Shown in pieces: positions 59,606-64,000 of a stretch of 64,000 bases of DNA; positions within the stretch are counted from its first letter, which is position 1, and the number at the start of each line of letters is the position of its first letter. Source of the DNA: Arcobacter venerupis (GTDB lineage: Bacteria; Campylobacterota; Campylobacteria; Campylobacterales; Arcobacteraceae); contig NZ_CP053840.1 in assembly GCF_013201665.1 (NCBI RefSeq), positions 1,798,001 through 1,862,000 on the forward strand. Direction: 5' to 3'. The notes below the pieces were generated by a model. That model was not told the origin of the DNA. It ran no database searches and saw only the letters and a program-made list of their open reading frames with translations. The position numbers and the translations under genes were made by a program.

Positions 59606-60979
59606 ATGTATAAATTTGAAAAAAATACAATTCCACTTTATATTCAATTATATGAACAGATAAAAGAAGATATAAAAAATAATTTATTAGCAGGAAGTAA
59701 ACTTCCCTCAATTAGAAAAATGGTTGATGAATATAATTTAAGTAAAAATACAATTCAGTCAGCCTATAATCAGTTATATGCGGAGGGTTACATTGAAAGT
59801 AAAGCCAAAAGTGGATATTTCGTTTCTGAAGATATTTATCAAAAATTTGAAAAAGATTTAAATGAAAGTTTTGATAAAAAGAGCAAAAACAAAAATTATA
59901 AAATCAATTTTTATCCAGCAAGTTTGAGCAAGAGTTCCTTTCCAAAAAAAACATGGCTAAAACTTTATAGTAAAGTTTTAAAAAGTGATATTCATTATGG
60001 AATATACCAAAACAAACAAGGTGATGAAGGATTAAGACAAGAGATACAAAAATATCTATTTTCATCAAGAGCAGTAAATTGCACTAAAGATCAAATAATC
60101 ATTACAAGTGGTTTTTCAGATTCAATGTTTATTGTAGGAACTATTTTAAAAACTATCTCAAATAGTTTAGCTATTGAATATCCAGGATATGCAGTTGCTA
60201 GAAAAGTTCTTGAATTATTAGCTTATGATATAAAAGATATTTCAATAAATTCAAATGGCATAGATATAAATCAATTGGAAAAAACAGCTTGTAAATCTAT
60301 ATATCTAACTCCATCTCACCAATTTCCAACAGGTGTTACAATACCAATTGCTAATAGAATAAAATTAATACATTGGGCAAAAAAAAATGACGCATATATT
60401 ATTGAAGATGATTACGATAGTGAACTAAGTTATTATAATAGACCAATTCCAGCTATGCAAGGCTTAGAAAATAGTGATAGAGTAGTTTATGTTGGAACTT
60501 TTTCAAAAGCTCTCTCACCAGCGCTGAGAGTTGCTTATATTGTTTTACCCATAAAATTACTTCCTATTTATTATTCAACTTTTGATTTCTCATTTTCAGG
60601 TGTACCTATTGATCTTCAAAAAACATTAGAACTTTTTTTAAAAGATGGTTATTGGGATAGACATTTAAGAAAAATACGAAATTTAAATAGAAAAAAACAT
60701 GAGATAATGAAAAATAGTTTACTTCATTATTTAAAAGATGAAATAAAAATATTAAGAGAAGGAAGTGGCTTAAATCTTTTAATAAAACCCCTTATAAATA
60801 TAGATTTAAATAAATTAGAAAAATTAGCTCAAAAAAGAGATGTAAAAATCTATTTTAAAGAATATTTTGAAATAAAAAAAGTCTTAGCTTTAGGTTTTGG
60901 TGCTTTTGAAGAGGACGAAATAGAAAATGCAATCAAAACCTTTAGAGAAATTTGGCAAGAGGCCAAAAGTTTTAAATAA
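59606..60979 (+). CDS. MocR/GabR-type regulator with an aminotransferase-like domain
   Basis: The 457-residue protein has an N-terminal GntR winged helix (LYIQLYEQIKEDIKNNLLAG, SKLPSIRKMVDEYNLSKNT) and a class I aminotransferase-like domain from about 105. PLP lysine Lys301 sits in YVGTFSKALSPALRVAY, with TPSHQFPTG and EDDYDSE upstream. MocR proteins bind PLP to sense B6 or a related amino compound. I chose the ATG at 59606, 8 nt after GAGGA; an upstream ATG at 59564 lacks a site. The divergent NimA-like gene is the probable target. Confidence 0.92.
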   Translation: MYKFEKNTIPLYIQLYEQIKEDIKNNLLAGSKLPSIRKMVDEYNLSKNTIQSAYNQLYAEGYIESKAKSGYFVSEDIYQKFEKDLNESFDKKSKNKNYKINFYPASLSKSSFPKKTWLKLYSKVLKSDIHYGIYQNKQGDEGLRQEIQKYLFSSRAVNCTKDQIIITSGFSDSMFIVGTILKTISNSLAIEYPGYAVARKVLELLAYDIKDISINSNGIDINQLEKTACKSIYLTPSHQFPTGVTIPIANRIKLIHWAKKNDAYIIEDDYDSELSYYNRPIPAMQGLENSDRVVYVGTFSKALSPALRVAYIVLPIKLLPIYYSTFDFSFSGVPIDLQKTLELFLKDGYWDRHLRKIRNLNRKKHEIMKNSLLHYLKDEIKILREGSGLNLLIKPLINIDLNKLEKLAQKRDVKIYFKEYFEIKKVLALGFGAFEEDEIENAIKTFREIWQEAKSFK

Positions 60980-60982
60980 AAA

Positions 60983-61834
60983 TTAAACTTTTGTAACCCA
61001 AACCCCAACACTAAGTGTTGAATCAGAAATTCCTGAAAATGAACCAGCAATTGGAGGAACATTATCCGGTAGTCTTGAAACTGCAACTGAAATGTGGTCA
61101 GTGCCTACGATATTTCCAGTAGTTGGATCAAAACCTTTCCAGCCACCACCAGGGAGATAAACTTCTGCCCAAGCATGAGTTGAACCAGCTTGATCAGACA
61201 TCAAAGGTGCATAAAGATAACCACTTACAAATCTTGTTGCTAAACCTAAACATTTAACAGCTTCCATGAATAAAAAAGCGAAATCTCTACATGAACCAGA
61301 GCCATAAGTTAATGTTTGTTTTGCAGTTTGAACCCCTGCTTCTTCTCTTACTTTATAGGTAAAGTTTTTAAATATATAAGTTGTTAATTTTTGTAAAAGG
61401 GTATAAGTTTGAATCTTTTCGCCATATTTATAAACATTACCTATCCAATTATTTAAAAGTATTCTACTTTCTTCATTTGGTAAAACCATATAAGATGAAA
61501 GAATAAAATTATCATTTGGTAAATATTTAAAAGGATAATTTATTGCATAATCAGCAACTATGAAATCAAGTGGTGATTCATTGTACTGTTGAATGATAAC
61601 TTCACTTTCAATAAAAAGTTGTTGAGTCGGTGTCTCAAAAGTTGCAATTGCCACAGAATTATCTTCAACATCTAAATGCCATAAAATTTTAGCCTTAGGA
61701 GTAATATTTAATGTAAATAACTCAATACGTAACTCATGATTTTCTCTTGGTCTTAAAAGCAAATTATGAGTTCCTAAATTTACATTGTCCGAATAATTAT
61801 AGTAAGTTCTATGAATTATTTTAAAACGTTCCAT
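60983..61834 (-). CDS. Transglutaminase-like protein (N-terminal beta-domain type)
   Basis: The 283-residue protein has a bacterial transglutaminase N-domain (about 1-90, IHRTYYNYSDNVNLGTHNL) and a transglutaminase core with Cys182 (YGSGSCRDFAFLFMEAV), His220 (GSTHAWAEVYLP) and Asp236 (GFDPTTGN). The triad is complete. Proteins of this type (COG1305) are thought to be cysteine proteases or amidases acting on peptides. It lies 9 nt downstream of a second transglutaminase gene on the same strand. There is no signal peptide, so it is cytoplasmic. Confidence 0.9.
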   Translation of the reverse strand: MERFKIIHRTYYNYSDNVNLGTHNLLLRPRENHELRIELFTLNITPKAKILWHLDVEDNSVAIATFETPTQQLFIESEVIIQQYNESPLDFIVADYAINYPFKYLPNDNFILSSYMVLPNEESRILLNNWIGNVYKYGEKIQTYTLLQKLTTYIFKNFTYKVREEAGVQTAKQTLTYGSGSCRDFAFLFMEAVKCLGLATRFVSGYLYAPLMSDQAGSTHAWAEVYLPGGGWKGFDPTTGNIVGTDHISVAVSRLPDNVPPIAGSFSGISDSTLSVGVWVTKV

Positions 61835-61843
61835 AATTTATCC

Positions 61844-62629
61844 TTAATTAATTTTTTTAACTTTTATTTTTTGAGAACTAGGAAAAAGAGTTGAACCAAA
61901 CTGAGTATAAACAGCTACATCAGCTGCATCTCTACCATGTGCAATAACAACATAACCCTCTTTATTTATATCTTGTGTTGCATCAAATCTATACCAACCA
62001 TCACCAATATAAACTTCAAACCAAGCATGTAAATCCATAGGTTCTAATTCATATAAATAACCAACAACTATACGAGAGGGAATACTTATACTTCTACATA
62101 AAGCAATTGCTAAATGAGCTAAATCTCTACATACTCCATATTTTCTATTATTTACTTCAATTGCTGTTACTTGAGTGTCACTGCTGTTATTTTCAAAACT
62201 AATATTATTTCGTATCCAATTGGTTATTGCCAATACTTGTTCATATCCCAAAGGTAAACCTTGCGTAATTTGTGTTGCCATTTGATTAAAGCAATCAGAT
62301 TCACAATAACGACTAGGAAGTAAATATAAAAGAACATCGTGGGGTAAATTATGAATGTCAACAAATTCTTTTCCAAAAGAATTAATTGAATTATCTTTTA
62401 TTATAACTTTTGTGCTACATTCTATTTTGAATTTTCCAGGAGGTGCTACTAATCTTTGATAGAAATTACCATAAATATCTTGAAATTGATTAACTTCAAC
62501 ATTTGGTTTTATTTGAAACTCTTCTAGTGATATAAACTGATTTAAGTTATTTTGCGGTCTTAACATAAATAAAAATGGAGTAAATTCAGAAATGTCGAAT
62601 TTGAAAATGCAACTTGTGTACAACCACAT
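61844..62629 (-). CDS. Second transglutaminase-like protein
   Basis: The 261-residue protein has a shorter N-terminal domain and a core with Cys167 (NRKYGVCRDLAHLAIALC), His201 (MDLHAWFEVYIG) and Asp216 (GWYRFDATQD). The triad is complete, but the spacing and flanking residues differ from the downstream partner. The ATG follows AGGATTAATTC. It is the first gene of the two-gene operon; a 84-nt gap upstream should hold the promoter. The usual companions (alpha-E domain, circularly permuted ATP-grasp) are not next to it. Confidence 0.88.
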   Translation of the reverse strand: MWLYTSCIFKFDISEFTPFLFMLRPQNNLNQFISLEEFQIKPNVEVNQFQDIYGNFYQRLVAPPGKFKIECSTKVIIKDNSINSFGKEFVDIHNLPHDVLLYLLPSRYCESDCFNQMATQITQGLPLGYEQVLAITNWIRNNISFENNSSDTQVTAIEVNNRKYGVCRDLAHLAIALCRSISIPSRIVVGYLYELEPMDLHAWFEVYIGDGWYRFDATQDINKEGYVVIAHGRDAADVAVYTQFGSTLFPSSQKIKVKKIN

Positions 62630-62713
62630 GAATTAATCCTTTAAGATAATATTCATACATTGTACACTAATTAAAAACATTTAAGTAAAAAGAACCTTAT
62701 AAAAAGTAAGTAA

Positions 62714-63175
62714 TTATAAATCAATAACCATTGCGATTTCATCACAAATAGGAAAATGTTTGCATCTAATACAATCTGCCCAGATTTTGTGTTCAGGAAT
62801 TTCTTCTTTTGAAATTACTCTAAAGCCACAACTTTCAAAAAATCCTTGTTCATAAGTTAAAGATAAAAGTTGTTGTATTCCATACTCTTTTGCTTCTTTT
62901 ATACAGGCATCTACAAGTTGTCGACCTAATTTCAGACCTCTAAACTCTTTTGCCACAACTAAACTTCGTACTTCTGCTAGTCTTGGAGAGTGAATATGAG
63001 TAGCTGTAAATCCAGCCATTTTTCCATCTACTTCAACAACAGTATATGAACGAATCGTAGTTGCCATTTCATCTTCTGTTCTTAAAAGAATTTTTCCACT
63101 TGCTACTTCTTCTCTAACAATATCCTGCATTTTTGTAATATCAGCCACGGTTGGCTTATAGAATCTAATGTCCAA
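62714..63175 (-). CDS. GNAT acetyltransferase, short ArgA (N-acetylglutamate synthase)-like
   Basis: The 153-residue protein is a single GNAT domain: IRFYKPTVADITKMQDIV, EVRSLVVAKEFRGLKLGRQLVDACI with the acetyl-CoA loop, and LLSLTYEQGFFESCGFRVI. The C-terminal Cys cluster (ADCIRCKHFPICDE) is typical of the short ArgA-like group in Campylobacterota that lacks the amino-acid-kinase domain. It is expected to make N-acetylglutamate for arginine synthesis. It overlaps engB by 11 nt. Confidence 0.88.
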   Translation of the reverse strand: MDIRFYKPTVADITKMQDIVREEVASGKILLRTEDEMATTIRSYTVVEVDGKMAGFTATHIHSPRLAEVRSLVVAKEFRGLKLGRQLVDACIKEAKEYGIQQLLSLTYEQGFFESCGFRVISKEEIPEHKIWADCIRCKHFPICDEIAMVIDL

Positions 63176-63767
63176 ATAAGTATCCTGTAATTTTATTTTG
63201 TAAATCTATCATACCCTTTTTTTTCAAATTTGATATAAAAATTCCTTCAGGGTACTCTCTTTTTAATTTTGCTAAATCATTCATTTTTAATTTATCTATT
63301 TTTGTAAAGGCTTGAATGATAATTTGATCACCCCTTTTTATAGTTCTTAAAAATTCATCCACATTTTTATCAATATCAAGTAAAGGATGTCTTGAATCAA
63401 TCAAATGTACAAATATTTGTAAACATTGTCTTTGTTCTAAATAAGCCGTTAGATTTCTATTCCATTCAGCTTTAATACTTTTAGAAACTTTTGCATAACC
63501 AAATCCTGGTAAATCCACAAATCTTGCATATAAATATGGTAACTCTTCATTATCTGTTTTGAAATTAATTTCAAAATAGTTTATAAGTTGTGTTTTACCT
63601 GGTGTTGAAGAAGATTTTGCTAAACCTTTTCTATTTGTCAAAGTATTAAGCAATGATGACTTTCCAACATTCGATCTTCCTAAAAATGCAACTTCAGCTC
63701 TATCTGGACTTGGAGAATCCATAATTCCTTGTGCAGATTGTAAAAATTTAGCTTCAGTTATTCTCAT
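63165..63767 (-). CDS. engB: Ribosome biogenesis GTPase EngB (YihA/YsxC)
   Basis: The 200-residue TRAFAC GTPase has G1 FLGRSNVGKSSLLN (about 28-41), G2 in SSTPGKTQLINYF, G3 DLPGFGYA, G4 FTKID and G5 FISNLKKKG. It helps assemble the 50S subunit and is usually essential. It lies between lptA (upstream, overlapping the stop by 1 nt) and the ArgA-like gene (downstream overlap 11 nt). This order is the same in Campylobacter and Arcobacter. Confidence 0.95.
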   Translation of the reverse strand: MRITEAKFLQSAQGIMDSPSPDRAEVAFLGRSNVGKSSLLNTLTNRKGLAKSSSTPGKTQLINYFEINFKTDNEELPYLYARFVDLPGFGYAKVSKSIKAEWNRNLTAYLEQRQCLQIFVHLIDSRHPLLDIDKNVDEFLRTIKRGDQIIIQAFTKIDKLKMNDLAKLKREYPEGIFISNLKKKGMIDLQNKITGYLFGH

Positions 63768-64000
63768 TATTGTTTTCCTTTATCTTGTCCACGTTCAACA
63801 TTTATCATAAATTTAACTGGTTTATTTTCACTACCTTTAACTCTTGCTTCACCGGTTAATTGATTTACATAAATGGTATCACCATAAACTTTTCTATCAT
63901 CATTTTTTTCTTGTAAAAAACCATTACCTAAAATTGTATATTCCTCTTTTTGAGGAGAATATATTATTTTATCTCCATTTCCTATATAGTGTTTATCCGC
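63767..64000 (-). CDS. lptA: LPS-transport protein LptA, C-terminal part (runs off window)
   Basis: The final 77 residues are visible: YIGNGDKIIYSPQKEEYTIL, DRKVYGDTIYVNQLTGEARV and a tail ending in ERGQDKGKQ. The beta-jellyroll repeat of alternating strands matches the OstA/LptA family, which bridges the periplasm for lipopolysaccharide export. The start, including the signal peptide, is outside the window. The TAA overlaps the engB ATG. Direction and order agree with the lptA-engB pair in Campylobacterota. Confidence 0.82.
   Translation of the reverse strand, partial: ADKHYIGNGDKIIYSPQKEEYTILGNGFLQEKNDDRKVYGDTIYVNQLTGEARVKGSENKPVKFMINVERGQDKGKQ

Overview
The window is about 27% G+C by eye and densely coding. 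It looks like a chromosomal segment of a free-living Campylobacterota bacterium of the Arcobacter/Aliarcobacter type. The reasons are the gene order ppiD-like/ftsA/ftsZ, the compact YrdC-domain protein, engB next to a short ArgA-like N-acetyltransferase and lptA, the split placing of flagellar genes (fliK, an flhB C-terminal homologue, fliP) around mrdA, an oxygen-dependent HemF, and frequent TTG starts behind good Shine-Dalgarno sites (ftsA, mrdA, fliP, sxtJ-like). Genus is inferred from protein resemblance; no rRNA gene is present.

Layout. 1-10.4 kb is an accessory stretch. It holds HxlR, Crp-like and TetR regulators, with a two-operator TetR switch in front of an AhpD-like gene. It continues with PhnA-like and helix-hairpin-helix proteins, an NADP-type secondary alcohol dehydrogenase, and an ABC-F ATPase behind a possible leader-peptide attenuator. 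Two paralogous Cass2/GyrI-like effector-binding proteins bracket an alpha/beta hydrolase, a transglutaminase-GNAT fusion and a chorismate mutase. 10.5-16.3 kb is one minus-strand operon: SxtJ-like membrane protein, DUF5989 micro-protein, NodU/CmcH-type carbamoyltransferase, two membrane-anchored SGNH proteins and an MBOAT O-acyltransferase. It reads as a carbamoyl/acyl modification system for an exported, unknown substrate and is the best candidate here for an undescribed system. A gene-poor spacer (16.3-17.0 kb) holds an unusual tRNA-Glu and a decayed reading frame.

17-33.9 kb mixes housekeeping genes (carB, metX, xseB, hemF, radC-like, a ThiF-family enzyme, LysE exporter, YeeE/YedE) with a complete type I restriction-modification system (hsdM-hsdS-hsdR). 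33.9-41 kb carries ftsZ, ftsA, a PpiD-like chaperone, a RecD2-like helicase and arsC. 41-49.5 kb has an outer-membrane protein, a GMC dehydrogenase with its Tat-exported small subunit, fliK, an flhB-like gene, a MreD-like membrane protein, mrdA and fliP.

49.5-64 kb has a PAS histidine kinase with a periplasmic tandem rhodanese, and a tripartite RND efflux operon whose inner-membrane pump is split into two genes at the midpoint. After two proteins of unknown function come a divergent NimA-like/MocR pair, two consecutive transglutaminase-like genes, an ArgA-like acetyltransferase, engB and the 3' part of lptA running off the edge. No CRISPR array, rRNA operon, intact insertion sequence or prophage was seen. 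All statements come from reading the sequence; no database search or folding program was run.
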